Assembly (NCBI RefSeq): GCF_018736065.1
Contig: NZ_CP076128.1
Coordinates: 3,387,501-3,451,500, forward strand
Source of the DNA: Flammeovirga kamogawensis
GTDB taxonomy: Bacteria; Bacteroidota; Bacteroidia; Cytophagales; Flammeovirgaceae
Reading direction: 5' to 3'
DNA: 64,000 bases
A program made the position numbers and the translations under genes. Under the pieces are notes generated by a model that was given only the letters and a program-made list of their open reading frames with translations, searched no databases and was not told the origin of the DNA. Shown in pieces: positions 1-9,393 of the stretch (within the stretch, counting starts at the first letter, position 1; each line of letters starts with the position of its first letter).

Positions 1-86
1 TAAACAGAATCCATAACTTCAATCATAACTTCCTTAACTACAGGGTCTAAAGATGTGCTAGCAGCACTATCAAGATAAATGCTCAT
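1..86 (-). CDS. Cysteine desulfurase (NifS/IscS family), N-terminal fragment
   Basis: The first 86 bases read leftward encode a protein start, M-S-I-Y-L-D-S-A-A-S-T-S-L-D-P, followed by VVKEVMIEVMDSV; the gene then runs off the window. The pattern YLDxAAxTxLDPxV is the typical N-terminus of class V aminotransferase-fold cysteine desulfurases, which release sulfur from cysteine for Fe-S cluster and tRNA thiolation pathways. The PLP lysine and active-site cysteine lie outside the window. An in-frame ATG 15 codons upstream (131) would add an unconserved leader, so the start at 86 is preferred. Whether it is IscS, SufS or NifS type cannot be told from 28 residues. Confidence 0.7.
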   Translation of the reverse strand, partial: MSIYLDSAASTSLDPVVKEVMIEVMDSV

Positions 87-156
87 ATATGTTTTATTTA
101 GAATTGGTTGGTATGCGAAAGTTTTAGACATTCCAAAGAATGCAAAGTATATAAAA

Positions 157-186
157 AAACGGACAATCATAAGAGATTGTCCGTTT
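157..186 (-). terminator. Rho-independent terminator of glmM
   Basis: A perfect 12-bp inverted repeat (157-168 with 175-186, core CGGACAATC/GATTGTCCG, 6-nt loop) is followed on the minus strand by a run of T. It lies 70 nt beyond the glmM stop codon and separates glmM from the cysteine desulfurase gene transcribed in the same direction. Confidence 0.85.
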
Positions 187-254
187 GATTAGAATATATT
201 ATGAAATTGATTATCAGTGATTTATGTGTTTATAAATCAATGTAATAAATTTAA

Positions 255-1745
255 TTATTCATTTGTAGATGTATCTCCTTCAACATCGTCAGAAGTTTCT
301 TCTGTACTTTCGGTAGCCTTTTGATCAACTACAGGAAGCTCTTCTTCATCATCTGCTTTGAAAGAGATAATTTCTTTGATGTCTGAAATTATTTTTTGAG
401 CTAAATGCTCAGCAGTTCTTTCAGAATCAGATTCAGAGTAGATACGAATAATAGGTTCAGTATTCGATTTTCTCAGGTGAACCCACTCTTTACCAAATTC
501 AATTTTCACACCGTCTAAAGTGTTAATTGGTTGGTTTACGTAGCGCTCTTGAATTTTAACTAAGATATGATCAACATCAATCTCAGGAGTCAATTCAATT
601 TTATTTTTAGAAATATGGTAATCAGGGAATGATTTACGAAGCATATTTGCCGTACCATTATAATTAGCAAGTTTTGATAAAATCAAAGCAATACCAACTA
701 AAGCGTCTCTACCATAATGTAATTCTGGTAAAATAACACCTCCGTTACCTTCTCCACCAATAATAGCATTGGTTTCTTTCATCATCTTTACAACGTTTAC
801 CTCTCCAACAGCAGATGCTGTATAAGTACCGCCATGTTTTTCAGTAACATCACGGAGTGCACGTGTAGAAGACATGTTAGAAACTGTATTGCCTGCTGTT
901 TTTTCTAAAACATAATCGGCAACAGCAACTAGCGTATATTCTTCGCCAAAAGGAGTACCATCTTCTGTTACTAATGCTAATCTATCAACATCAGGGTCAA
1001 CAATAATTCCTAAATTGAAATTACCATTTTCTAGTGTTCTACAGATCTCATTAATATTTTCAGGAAGTGGTTCTGGGTTATGAGGGAATTTCCCGTTTGG
1101 TTCACAGTATAATTCTTCAATAGTATTTACACCTAAAGCTTTTAAAAGTTTAGGCACGGCAATACCGCCTGTAGAATTAACACAATCAATAACCACTTTA
1201 AAATCTTTAGCTTTAATTGCTTCAACATCAACTAAAGGAAGAGCTAAGATCTTCTCAATATGTTTGTCAATGTAAGTATCATCAGTAGTTACAGAACCAG
1301 TCTGTTTATAATCTGCAAACTCAAAGTTTCCTTCGTCAGCGTTTGTCAAGATTTCTTGCATAGCTTCTGCAGAGATAAATTCTCCTTTAGAATCTAATAA
1401 TTTAAGGGCATTCCAGTTAGCAGGGTTATGACTCGCAGTAAGGATAATTCCTCCTGCAGCTTCCTCAAGCTCTACAGCAAGTTCTACAGTAGGTGTTGTT
1501 GATAGACCAAGATCTATAACATGGATACCCATAGCTTGTAGCGTACCTGAAACGATATCAGCAAGCCATCCGCCAGAAACGCGAGCGTCTCTACCAAGTA
1601 CAACTTTTTTACTGTTTTCTGAATTTTCTAATATCCACTTTGCGTAAGTAGATGAAAATTTTGCGGCATCAACAGGGTTTAATGATTCTTCAGTAGAACC
1701 ACCAATTGTTCCTCTAATGCCAGAAATAGACTTAATTAAGGTCAA
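255..1745 (-). CDS. glmM: Phosphoglucosamine mutase (TTG start)
   Basis: This alpha-D-phosphohexomutase likely interconverts glucosamine-6-phosphate and glucosamine-1-phosphate in the cytoplasm, feeding UDP-GlcNAc for peptidoglycan and LPS. All four family signatures are visible in the 496-residue product: phosphoserine loop TASHNP (103-108, Ser105), metal-binding DPDVDR (250-255), sugar-binding GEGNGG (331-336) and phosphate-binding RKSNTEP (425-431). The last ~40 residues form an acidic, Glu/Asp/Thr-rich tail beyond the usual ~455-460-residue enzyme. The start is TTG: an in-frame stop lies two codons upstream, and the conserved N-terminus TLIKSISGIRG begins right after it. ComEC lies 80 nt upstream on the same strand, so read-through is possible. 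A phosphomannomutase/phosphoglucomutase activity cannot be excluded from sequence. Confidence 0.88.
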   Translation of the reverse strand: MTLIKSISGIRGTIGGSTEESLNPVDAAKFSSTYAKWILENSENSKKVVLGRDARVSGGWLADIVSGTLQAMGIHVIDLGLSTTPTVELAVELEEAAGGIILTASHNPANWNALKLLDSKGEFISAEAMQEILTNADEGNFEFADYKQTGSVTTDDTYIDKHIEKILALPLVDVEAIKAKDFKVVIDCVNSTGGIAVPKLLKALGVNTIEELYCEPNGKFPHNPEPLPENINEICRTLENGNFNLGIIVDPDVDRLALVTEDGTPFGEEYTLVAVADYVLEKTAGNTVSNMSSTRALRDVTEKHGGTYTASAVGEVNVVKMMKETNAIIGGEGNGGVILPELHYGRDALVGIALILSKLANYNGTANMLRKSFPDYHISKNKIELTPEIDVDHILVKIQERYVNQPINTLDGVKIEFGKEWVHLRKSNTEPIIRIYSESDSERTAEHLAQKIISDIKEIISFKADDEEELPVVDQKATESTEETSDDVEGDTSTNE

Positions 1746-1769
1746 GGCTCAAAAAATTTGATTAGGAGA

Positions 1770-1777
1770 CAAAAATA
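1770..1777 (-). promoter_or_regulatory. Candidate -7 element for glmM
   Basis: TATTTTTG on the minus strand matches the Bacteroidetes TAnnTTTG -7 consensus and would give a leader of about 18 nt before the TTG start of glmM. No good -33 TTG lies at the expected distance, and such 8-mers are common in AT-rich DNA. Confidence 0.35.
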
Positions 1778-1825
1778 AACTAATTAATGATACGATCTAG
1801 GTAATTAACATACTTATTTCAAATG

Positions 1826-3766
1826 TTACTCAGAAATAGATTGATAAGCCCCTTGATTATCAAGTATATGAATCTTATTGAAAGTGATTTTATTTTCTAT
1901 TAAATCAAGGTATTTTTTATTTGGTAGTATTAAACAGTCTGTCTTCAGTAGTTTATTAGGTTTTTGTTTTGCTGAATAGAGTAATATATCTGTAGAATCG
2001 GTAAGTGTTTCATCACTAATAAATTGATTAACCCAAAGAATATGTTTTTTACCAAAGTAGGTATATATCCCTTGGTTTGGAGTTAAAAATGTTGTTTTCC
2101 TATTTTCATACAAAGATTGATGAGGTTGGATAATTGTTGTTGAATTAAATTGAGTAGTGTCTGTAGTAAATGTGGTTATTGTGTTATTTTCAGATAAACT
2201 AATTATTGGTGTTGAAGATTGATAGATGGTTATACTTTTTTTTCTAATCTGAAACTGATGTGAAATTTGTAAAAAAATACAGCAAAAAAAGCAGATGAAG
2301 CTTACGCTATTCAAGTTCTTTTTTTGATAATAGATACTATAGAGTAAACTAAAAATACTAAAATATAGACTTATTGCAGCAAGGGGTGATAAATGAATGT
2401 GTGGTAATTGGGGTAATTGAGAAAAGATATTAAGCCATGCTAATAATCCCTTAAAAGTAGCCAAGAATAGAAAGTGGATGTAAGGTACCACCACAGGAAA
2501 AAGAAAACTAATTAAAATAATTGCTATACCTGAATACATTAAAATACTGATTAAAAAACCACTTAATAAACCAGAAAAAAGACTGTAAATTGGTATAAAA
2601 TGAAAATGATAAGCCACTACAGGGAGTGTGCCTAATTGTGCTAATACTGATATAGTTATTAAAGAAATAAACACTCTCGGAAAAACAGATAACTGTAAAA
2701 TATCTTCCCAATAAGGAAATAGAGTGATACTAATAACTGCAAAAAAAGACAATTGAAAACCAATAGAAAATACAAAGAGTGGATTATAAATTAATAAACA
2801 AAAACAGGTAAAACCTATAGTATTTAAAGGGTTTGACTTCTTTCTCAATAAATAACTTATAGTAAGTAAAGTAAACATACTTGCTGCTCTTAGAATTGAT
2901 GGAGAATTGCCTACTATAAAAGCATATATCCAAATTATTAGTATTTGTAAGATGAGTAGAAATCTATGTGATTTTTTTCCTAAGAACCTTTTCCAGCTCA
3001 TTAAAATATTTAATAAAAATATGATAATACCAATATGCATTCCTGATAATGCAAGCATATGCATATTTCCAGATTTCTTAAAAATATTATCTAGTTCAGG
3101 AGTCATTTCAGACTTATCACCTAAAAGTAAAGAGTAAGCAATTCCTTTTGTTGTAACTGTAAAATGTTGGTTTATCAATGAATCAATTCTATACCTGAAT
3201 GTACTTATCTTTTCTTTTTGGGCGATATGAATCACCTTATAATTTTTGAGGTATGCTTTATATATTATGCCTTTTGATATTAGGTTTTTATTAAAATCAA
3301 ATGCTTCAGGGTTGTTTGTAGGGTATATTTTTTTCAATTCAGATACAGGAATAACAATAATGTCATTTTTACATAAACTGAGGCAGTCTTTTTGAGTTTG
3401 GAAATATATTTTCTGATAGGTATTGGAAGTGATTTCACCAAAAAAGCTATTTGATTTTATATTTTTTTTTAGATCAGAAGTAATTAAAACACTAACATGA
3501 GATGTTTTTTGATCTATTGGTTCAATAAATTTATAAGGTTGTGTTATACCTATTCCAATAGTAAAAATGAAGAGGTACATTATTAAAGTTACCCATAAAA
3601 AGTATCCTATTATCCGTTTACCAAAATGATAGAAAATAACCATACTTACCCATAAAAATAGAGAGATATGATATATAGGAAGTAAAGTATTGAGTGCATA
3701 CCAAGCATATAATATCCCAAGTATTAATGGAATACTAACCTTAAAAAAAGGAGCATTGTTAATCAT
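1826..3766 (-). CDS. comEC: ComEC/Rec2-family DNA internalisation membrane protein
   Basis: A 646-residue polytopic inner-membrane protein of the ComEC/Rec2 family, the channel that passes single-stranded DNA into the cytoplasm during natural transformation. Three N-terminal membrane segments are followed by a soluble DUF4131/OB-like stretch (about 85-200) and the hydrophobic Competence domain (about 205-480), whose signature SGMHIG is at 241-246. The remaining ~130 residues contain no HxHxDH cluster, so the C-terminal metallo-beta-lactamase domain of the Bacillus protein is absent; Bacteroidetes homologues are often this short form. The start ATG at 3766 precedes an N-terminal hydrophobic helix. 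No other competence gene is adjacent. Confidence 0.85.
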   Translation of the reverse strand: MINNAPFFKVSIPLILGILYAWYALNTLLPIYHISLFLWVSMVIFYHFGKRIIGYFLWVTLIMYLFIFTIGIGITQPYKFIEPIDQKTSHVSVLITSDLKKNIKSNSFFGEITSNTYQKIYFQTQKDCLSLCKNDIIVIPVSELKKIYPTNNPEAFDFNKNLISKGIIYKAYLKNYKVIHIAQKEKISTFRYRIDSLINQHFTVTTKGIAYSLLLGDKSEMTPELDNIFKKSGNMHMLALSGMHIGIIIFLLNILMSWKRFLGKKSHRFLLILQILIIWIYAFIVGNSPSILRAASMFTLLTISYLLRKKSNPLNTIGFTCFCLLIYNPLFVFSIGFQLSFFAVISITLFPYWEDILQLSVFPRVFISLITISVLAQLGTLPVVAYHFHFIPIYSLFSGLLSGFLISILMYSGIAIILISFLFPVVVPYIHFLFLATFKGLLAWLNIFSQLPQLPHIHLSPLAAISLYFSIFSLLYSIYYQKKNLNSVSFICFFCCIFLQISHQFQIRKKSITIYQSSTPIISLSENNTITTFTTDTTQFNSTTIIQPHQSLYENRKTTFLTPNQGIYTYFGKKHILWVNQFISDETLTDSTDILLYSAKQKPNKLLKTDCLILPNKKYLDLIENKITFNKIHILDNQGAYQSISE

Positions 3767-3848
3767 GATCGTTAAGAAATAATTAGTTCTAGTTTGCTCT
3801 AATGTCTGATTTATGCGTAAAAGTGATGCAATAAATCAAAACACTATC

Positions 3849-3856
3849 TATTTTTG
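3849..3856 (+). promoter_or_regulatory. Candidate -7 element for the lipoprotein gene at 3887
   Basis: TATTTTTG fits TAnnTTTG and would start transcription about 24 nt before the ATG at 3887. No clear -33 TTG is present upstream. Confidence 0.4.
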
Positions 3857-3861
3857 AGTTA

Positions 3862-3869
3862 CAAACATA
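3862..3869 (-). promoter_or_regulatory. Candidate -7 element for comEC
   Basis: TATGTTTG on the minus strand fits TAnnTTTG. It would give a leader of roughly 90 nt for comEC and lies back to back with the candidate element of the divergent lipoprotein gene. Confidence 0.4.
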
Positions 3870-3886
3870 TTTATTTCTAACTGAAC

Positions 3887-4714
3887 ATGAAAAGATTAAT
3901 CACCTCAATATTTCTTTTATTATTTCTAATAGCCTGTGGAACATCCTCGGAGAATGAACAAGATTCTGAGAATGTAGAAGCAGAAAGTATTTTTGATTTT
4001 TTTGAGGATGAAGAGGAAATAATAGTAAAAGAGGTACCAAAAATAGATAATAAAGTACCTATGTTAGAGACTTTGCCAACACAAGAGGTAGAGGTAATAA
4101 TTGAGAAAGAAGAAATTATTATAGAACCTGAAAAGGAAATTGATATAGAAACAACGAAAACTGAAGCGGCTGCTCCCGTTGCAGAGGTAATTGTTATTCA
4201 ACCAGGTGAAGTAAGAAATTTAATTTTTGATCAGGAACTACAAGAAGTAGATTTTCAGGAATTTTCTTTAAGGATAGTTTTGTCTAAAGATTTAAAAATA
4301 AGAAAGATAAATATTTCTGATAAAGAAAAGTCTAGAGGTTTATTGCATAGATACAAAACGGAACATTCTTATTTTGATGTTTATGATATGACAAAAGCAA
4401 TAAACTGGAGTGGAGCAGGAAATTTTGCTGAATTTGGGCAGGGTTTTTACGAAAACTCAAAAGGTGTATCAAATGGTAAGTTTGGAGTTTTTGCAAAAAG
4501 AAGAGCGTATAGTTTTAATGCTAAAGTAGCATTTGATCAAGATTTAAATTATTCAAACATAAAGAAATTAAAATCTGAGTCGGTATCATCAAAAAATAAG
4601 TTAGAACCAGTAAAGGTTATCTTTTTTGGTAAAGGAAATTTAGGATATAGATTGATGTACAATGAAAATGTTCCAGCTACTGTAGCTGCAATTAATTCTA
4701 TGTATATCTATTAA
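3887..4714 (+). CDS. Acidic lipoprotein of unknown function
   Basis: A 275-residue protein that I do not recognise. A hydrophobic signal ending LFLIAC (Cys17) followed by GTSS is a convincing lipobox. Residues about 22-95 are a highly acidic, low-complexity linker with many Glu and Ile/Val pairs and no predicted fold. Residues about 105-275 look like a folded domain (FDQELQEVDFQEFSLRIVLS onward) with no cysteine. It is transcribed divergently from comEC and its stop codon overlaps the stop of the convergent YceI-like gene. It is probably an envelope lipoprotein whose linker spans the periplasm or the cell surface. Confidence 0.75.
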   Translation: MKRLITSIFLLLFLIACGTSSENEQDSENVEAESIFDFFEDEEEIIVKEVPKIDNKVPMLETLPTQEVEVIIEKEEIIIEPEKEIDIETTKTEAAAPVAEVIVIQPGEVRNLIFDQELQEVDFQEFSLRIVLSKDLKIRKINISDKEKSRGLLHRYKTEHSYFDVYDMTKAINWSGAGNFAEFGQGFYENSKGVSNGKFGVFAKRRAYSFNAKVAFDQDLNYSNIKKLKSESVSSKNKLEPVKVIFFGKGNLGYRLMYNENVPATVAAINSMYIY

Positions 4715-5325
4715 TGATCGTCTACAATAAAGTTAAAATTAAAGTTGACAACAATACTTTGGTCTACTTTAACCATTCCCATCATCTTTTTAGGAGGGGT
4801 AATATTGTAGTCTAAAATATTAATCACTTTAGAACCTTTAATCTGAAAGTTTTTACCTTCTTTGTGAGTAACTACATAAGTTATTTTTTCAATTCTTTCA
4901 GCACCGGCAATGATCATGCTGGCCTTTCCCTCGCCTTTAATCACTTTACTTTCACTGTCTTGATAAATAAACATTGAAAGTAATTTCATAGAAATTTTTG
5001 GATATTGTTTTTCATAGAGCAAATCACTAAACTCCTTGTTCATCAGTGCAATTCCACAGTCAAAACATGCTACTGCAAAATCTAGCCCTGTATGTTGAAC
5101 AGGAGAGGACTCTTTAAAAATATTTTGAGTCAGTTTTAACTCACTTTGAATGGTTTCCTTATAGATACAGTTAAAAGAGTTGATATTTGTTTTACCATCT
5201 ATCACCATACTAGAATCTGGAATAACCTCTAGAATGTATTTTGTAGGAATGTTATCACTTTTATTTTGAGCAAATAGCTGTAGTGATAATAAAAAGAAAA
5301 TTGTAGTAGTAATTAAAGCACGCAT
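4711..5325 (-). CDS. YceI-like family protein, exported
   Basis: A 204-residue protein with a Sec signal peptide (cleavage likely after LQLFA, about residue 19). The mature part resembles the YceI lipocalin-like fold: an opening YILEVIPDSSMVIDGKTNINSFNC (written here as its segments YILEVIPDSS and GKTNINSF), a mid-region HTGLDFAV...MNKEFSDLLYEKQYPKISMKL that matches the D-x-x-x-x-KYPxI pattern, and a C-terminal beta-rich section. YceI proteins bind polyisoprenoid or amphiphilic ligands in the periplasm; the ligand here is unknown. Cysteines in SFNCIY and CFDCG are unusual additions. It converges on the acidic lipoprotein gene with overlapping stop codons. Confidence 0.7.
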   Translation of the reverse strand: MRALITTTIFFLLSLQLFAQNKSDNIPTKYILEVIPDSSMVIDGKTNINSFNCIYKETIQSELKLTQNIFKESSPVQHTGLDFAVACFDCGIALMNKEFSDLLYEKQYPKISMKLLSMFIYQDSESKVIKGEGKASMIIAGAERIEKITYVVTHKEGKNFQIKGSKVINILDYNITPPKKMMGMVKVDQSIVVNFNFNFIVDDH

Positions 5326-5404
5326 TTTGCGAAATAATCTTGTAAGTGTAGTAATACATTGTAAAATTAAGTAAAATCGTAGTTTCTAAAAAAAAAGACT
5401 ATCA

Positions 5405-5432
5405 AAAGAGTATATAATAGATGTTACTCTTT
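5405..5432. repeat. Inverted repeat upstream of the ferredoxin reductase gene
   Basis: AAAGAGTA (5405-5412) and TACTCTTT (5425-5432) form a perfect 8-bp inverted repeat with a 12-nt spacer, 33 bp before the ATG at 5465. It could be an operator or leader hairpin; there is no T-run. Confidence 0.35.
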
Positions 5433-5464
5433 ATATATATTATGCATCATTTAAAACTCTGAAC

Positions 5465-6496
5465 ATGAATCAGTATACATTAAAAGTAAAAGAAGTAGTT
5501 AATGAAACTGCTGATACAGTTACTATAAAATTTAAGCAGCCTTTATTTAAAAAAGTACAATACCAATCTGGTCAATTTTTGACAATTGTAAGTACTATAG
5601 ACGATAAAAAAGTAAGGAGATCGTATTCTATGTCTTCTACACCTTTATTAGATACTACTGTAGATATTACTGTAAAAAGAATTGAAGGAGGTTTAGTGTC
5701 TAATTACCTTAACGATAATGTAAAAAATGGTGATGCTTTAGAAGTCTCAGAGCCTTTAGGTCAGTTTACATTTGAGCCGGACAAAGAAGTATCAAGAAAT
5801 TTAATTTTTTGGGGAGCAGGTTCTGGAATAACACCTTTATTCTCTATGATTAAAAGTGCATTGTTTTTTGAAAACTCATCAAAAGTTACTTTGGTCTATG
5901 GAAATAGAAACGAAGATTCGATAATATTTAAAGAGCAACTAGAAGAGTTGAAAAAGAAATTTGAGGACAGGTTAGAAATTGTACATGTTTTAAGTAGACC
6001 CTCTACTGCTTGGGGCGGTTTTGCAGGAAGAATTGATGATGTAGTTTCTGTAAATATCTTAAATAGACTTTCTCTAGTAAATACTGTGCATTATTTGTGT
6101 GGTCCTGAAGGAATGATGACAGCAGTGAAGAGTGCTTTACAACGTTTTAAAGTTCCAGGAAATAAAATTTATAATGAAAGTTTTGTTCCTGCTTCAGGTG
6201 ATGAACATAGTAGTGATGTTAGTGAGCAAAATGTTTCTATAACGGTAGACGGAGATGAACATCTAATTCAGGTAAATCCAGATACGACGATACTAGAAGC
6301 GGCATTAGATGCAGGTTTAGACGTTCCATATTCTTGTCAAAATGGAGTATGTACTGCATGTATGGGGCAATGCACTTCTGGAAAAGTAGAGATGGGAGAT
6401 TCTACAGTGTTATCAGAACAAGAAAAGAAAGATGGTTATATATTAACATGTATTAGTCATCCTTTAACCGAAGATGTTAAAATCACTTATAAATAG
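5465..6496 (+). CDS. PaaE-like ferredoxin-NAD(P) reductase with 2Fe-2S domain
   Basis: A 343-residue electron-transfer flavoprotein in three modules. The FAD-binding barrel carries RSYS (52-55). The NAD(P)-binding domain has GAGSGITP (117-124) and the CGPEGMM loop near 218. A C-terminal plant-type ferredoxin domain has the [2Fe-2S] ligands Cys291, Cys296, Cys299 and Cys329 (C-x4-C-x2-C-x29-C). This order is that of PaaE/HmpX-type reductases, which pass electrons from NAD(P)H to an oxygenase or desaturase. No paaABCD or other oxygenase gene is adjacent, so the partner is unknown. A monocistronic unit is likely: the 5' side faces a divergent gene and a hairpin lies 100 nt downstream. Confidence 0.85.
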   Translation: MNQYTLKVKEVVNETADTVTIKFKQPLFKKVQYQSGQFLTIVSTIDDKKVRRSYSMSSTPLLDTTVDITVKRIEGGLVSNYLNDNVKNGDALEVSEPLGQFTFEPDKEVSRNLIFWGAGSGITPLFSMIKSALFFENSSKVTLVYGNRNEDSIIFKEQLEELKKKFEDRLEIVHVLSRPSTAWGGFAGRIDDVVSVNILNRLSLVNTVHYLCGPEGMMTAVKSALQRFKVPGNKIYNESFVPASGDEHSSDVSEQNVSITVDGDEHLIQVNPDTTILEAALDAGLDVPYSCQNGVCTACMGQCTSGKVEMGDSTVLSEQEKKDGYILTCISHPLTEDVKITYK

Positions 6497-6597
6497 TACT
6501 GTTATTTATATTTGTTTACTTTTTTTTGTTAATGAATCTTGGAATATTGAAATTTTAGTATTTACTTTGAGACATCGAAAGATTGAAGAAAACAAAG

Positions 6598-6624
6598 AAC
6601 CCTTTGTCTATAAGACAAAGGGTT
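6598..6624. terminator. Strong hairpin downstream of the reductase gene
   Basis: A perfect 12-bp inverted repeat with a 3-nt ATA loop (AACCCTTTGTCT at 6598-6609, its complement at 6613-6624), 100 nt after the reductase stop. The plus strand has no following T-run (actccaactcc), so it may act as a 3' stabiliser or weak terminator. Confidence 0.6.
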
Positions 6625-7087
6625 ACTCCAACTCCTCTTCAATCTGTTCATTTCGCTAAACTTATATTTTGAATATTTACTATCACCTATATAAATAGAA
6701 TTTTTTAGTAAAATATTTTTTCATATCTATTTGTAAACAGTCTTTTCAATCTATTCATCTGACATTGATTAACTGAATTACTACCTAATCAACTCCTCTT
6801 CTCTTTTCTTCTATTCATCTGATATTATCATCTATTCATCTGACATTATCTTTATGTTGATTACATTATAACTTAACGGGTTCTCCTGTTCAAGGTTATG
6901 ATTATCACATTTAATTAACGTATTTTTCTTTTTTTTATGAACTCTTTTTTATCATTCGGGTTTATTTTTTAATCTTAGAAAAATACAAAATTTCATTTTT
7001 TAATATTATTAGACCTATTATTCTCTCAATTTATCAAAAGGTTAGAAGCTGATTTATAAATATGGTTTTTAACGTTTATAACTAAAT
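6625..7087. other. Gene-free AT-rich stretch with short repeats
   Basis: No convincing ORF or tRNA was seen. The only structure is three copies of CTATTCATCTGAYATT at 6751, 6811 and 6832, with a weaker relative near 6640. Confidence 0.6.
6751..6852. repeat. Three copies of CTATTCATCTGAYATT
   Basis: Copies start at 6751, 6811 and 6832. The last two form a 21-bp tandem pair differing at one base in the core (gatatt/gacatt). A degenerate relative (CAATCTGTTCATTTC) is near 6640, preceded by AACTCCTCTTC, which also recurs at 6791. There are too few copies, and spacing is too irregular, for CRISPR. Confidence 0.7.
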
Positions 7088-7090
7088 AAA

Positions 7091-7127
7091 AAAGCCTCTT
7101 CTGAAATAATTTAGAAGAGGCTCTTTT
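7091..7127. terminator. Terminator of the trehalose gene
   Basis: GCCTCTTCT (7094-7102) pairs with AGAAGAGGC (7113-7121). The minus strand continues with a T-run, ending transcription of the otsAB gene whose stop is at 7147; the plus strand also has a T-run, so it can work both ways. Confidence 0.85.
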
Positions 7128-7146
7128 TGTATGTAAAAATTAGAGA

Positions 7147-9336
7147 TTATTTCTCTGTATTATTAAAGTCAGTTAATAGTTGTCTTACATCAGAAACTGT
7201 CTTTAAGTTGTATCTAGCAGCTGATGCTCCTAAACCTACTTTAATTGTATAAGACTTCTTTGGTAAAGCAAGGAATGTATCTTCATCAGTAACATCATCG
7301 CCAGCGGCAAATACAAAGTCATATTTGTCATCAGAAAGGAATTTAAGTGCAGCCTTACCTTTGTTGACATCTTGGCTTTTTACTTCAACAACTTTATTTC
7401 CGTGCATTACTTGTAAGTTCATGTTAGAAACAAGGTAGTTTAAGTTTCCAACAAGTTCTCTTGCTCTTAAATCTCCAAAATCTGCATCTGCTTTTCTATA
7501 ATGCCATGCAATAGAGAAGGCTTTCTCTTCAACAAATGATCCTGGAGTACGATCAACATAACGGTCAAGCATTCTGCTAATTTTTGATTTCCAATCAGAA
7601 TTTAGATTATCAATCATTTCAAAGTCAGCATCACCTCTTCTAAGCCAAATACCATGTTCTGCTATAATATCTACTTTAAAGCCTTCAAACCATGCTTCTA
7701 GAGTTTCTTTATCTCTACCACTAATAATAACAACTCTATTTTTAGGATCAGAAGTTAGATTAGTCATTATCTCTTTTAATTCTTGATCTGGAGATACGGA
7801 TTGAGGGTCTGCCGCAAAGCCTTTTAGCGTACCATCATAATCTAAAAATATAATTCTATTTTGAGCGTTGGTATATTTTTCTAACATTCTTTTTTGTGAT
7901 TTTGCAGGCAATAAACGCATGTTCATTGCAGTTTGTCTTTCTTTGATATTATCTAGTTGATTCATAAATATTTCAACCCATCTATGAACATTGTATCGTC
8001 TTACTTTTTTCTGCATTTCTTTCATACGACTACGTTGTTCCTCTTCAGGCATAGTAAGTGCAGAATAGAGAGCGTCTACAATTTGATTTTCATCATTAGG
8101 GTTAATAAGAATAGCTTCCGAAAGTTCTTTAGCAGCACCTGCCATTTCACTTAGAATAAGTACTCCTTGTTGGTCTGTTTTACTTGCTACATATTCTTTA
8201 CAAACGAGGTTCATGCCATCTCTTAATGGAGTAACTAGAGCTACGTCAGAAGCTTTATAAAGAGCAGATAAGCCTTCAAAACTAAAAGATCTATAGAAGT
8301 AATGAATAGGAGACCAATTCATTCTACTGTACTTACCATTTACTTTACCAACTAAAGTATCAATTTCTTCTTTTAAGTGCTGGTATTGGTCCACCTTGTC
8401 TCTTGATGGTACCACAAGAAGTATTAATGAAACTACCCCTTGGTATTCAGGGTAACGAGATAAAAACTTATCGAAACCGAGTAGTCTATGTTTTATACCT
8501 TTGCTATAGTCAAGTCTATCAATAGAAAGAATTGATTTGTTTTTACTAAGAAGGTCTCCATAAGCAATTACTTTTTGCTTAGTTTTAGAGGAATCTGCTG
8601 CTTGTTCAAACTTATCGTAATCAATACCCATTGGGAAAGCATCAACAGATACAAGTCTGTTTTTTACTTTTACTAACCCAAGTGAGCTATCATAACCTAA
8701 TAACCTATTTACTGAGCTTAAAAAGTGTCTCATATCATCGTAAGTATGAAAGCCAATTAAGTCAGCTCCTAATACGCCATCAAGTGTTTCTTTACGCCAA
8801 GGCAGTAAACGGAAAATCTCGTAAGAAGGAAATGGGATATGTTGAAAGAAACCTATTGTAGCATTAGGTAACGCATCTCTTAACATTCCTGGTAGAAGTA
8901 GTAACTGATAGTCATGTACCCAAATTGTATCTTCAGGTTCTGCATGGTCTAAAATAGCGTTACAAAATAATTGGTTTACATGTACATAAGCATCCCAGAG
9001 ATCTAACTCATAAGTTGCATATTCTGTAAAATAATGAAATAATGGCCAAAGTGTTTTATTTGAATACCCTTCATAAAATTTCTTTACTTCATTTTTTGTA
9101 AGAAATACAGGTGCCATATTATCTTTTTTAAGCTCTTTGGCAATATGCTCTTGTTCTTTCTGATCATGATCATATGTTCCTGGCCAACCTATCCAGAGGT
9201 TTCCACCTTGTTTATAAGTTGTGCTTAACCCAGTTGCTAACCCTCCAGAACTTGGATGAAAACTTAGAGAGTTATCAGCGTTTTTATTAACAGTTACAGG
9301 TAGTCGATTTGAGACAATGATTGTTTTTTTTGCCAT
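7147..9336 (-). CDS. Bifunctional trehalose-6-phosphate synthase/phosphatase
   Basis: A 729-residue cytoplasmic fusion that makes trehalose from UDP-glucose and glucose-6-phosphate and then removes the phosphate, giving an osmolyte and desiccation protectant. The N-terminal ~470 residues are a GT20 OtsA domain, with [27 protein letters not shown] and the nucleotide-sugar motif [12 protein letters not shown]. After a short linker, a HAD-type OtsB domain starts at about residue 493 (FLDYDGTL, nucleophile Asp about 497) and has the later HAD motifs VIISGRD and [12 protein letters not shown]. The fused order is the eukaryote-like and Bacteroidetes arrangement, unlike separate otsA and otsB in Enterobacteria. 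The small membrane protein at 9394-9846 lies 57 bp upstream on the same strand; a terminator follows. Confidence 0.93.
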   Translation of the reverse strand: MAKKTIIVSNRLPVTVNKNADNSLSFHPSSGGLATGLSTTYKQGGNLWIGWPGTYDHDQKEQEHIAKELKKDNMAPVFLTKNEVKKFYEGYSNKTLWPLFHYFTEYATYELDLWDAYVHVNQLFCNAILDHAEPEDTIWVHDYQLLLLPGMLRDALPNATIGFFQHIPFPSYEIFRLLPWRKETLDGVLGADLIGFHTYDDMRHFLSSVNRLLGYDSSLGLVKVKNRLVSVDAFPMGIDYDKFEQAADSSKTKQKVIAYGDLLSKNKSILSIDRLDYSKGIKHRLLGFDKFLSRYPEYQGVVSLILLVVPSRDKVDQYQHLKEEIDTLVGKVNGKYSRMNWSPIHYFYRSFSFEGLSALYKASDVALVTPLRDGMNLVCKEYVASKTDQQGVLILSEMAGAAKELSEAILINPNDENQIVDALYSALTMPEEEQRSRMKEMQKKVRRYNVHRWVEIFMNQLDNIKERQTAMNMRLLPAKSQKRMLEKYTNAQNRIIFLDYDGTLKGFAADPQSVSPDQELKEIMTNLTSDPKNRVVIISGRDKETLEAWFEGFKVDIIAEHGIWLRRGDADFEMIDNLNSDWKSKISRMLDRYVDRTPGSFVEEKAFSIAWHYRKADADFGDLRARELVGNLNYLVSNMNLQVMHGNKVVEVKSQDVNKGKAALKFLSDDKYDFVFAAGDDVTDEDTFLALPKKSYTIKVGLGASAARYNLKTVSDVRQLLTDFNNTEK

Positions 9337-9393
9337 TTTTAATGTTAGTTTAATTTGATTACTTGCTTACTCAGAAATATATAGATGTGAGTT

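Noticed and set aside
6474-6659. ORF overlapping the end of the reductase gene
   Set aside because: Out of frame with the reductase, runs through a hairpin terminator and has no family features.
6751-6852. CRISPR array
   Set aside because: Only three imperfect 16-bp units with unequal spacing, no spacers of constant length and no cas gene in the window.
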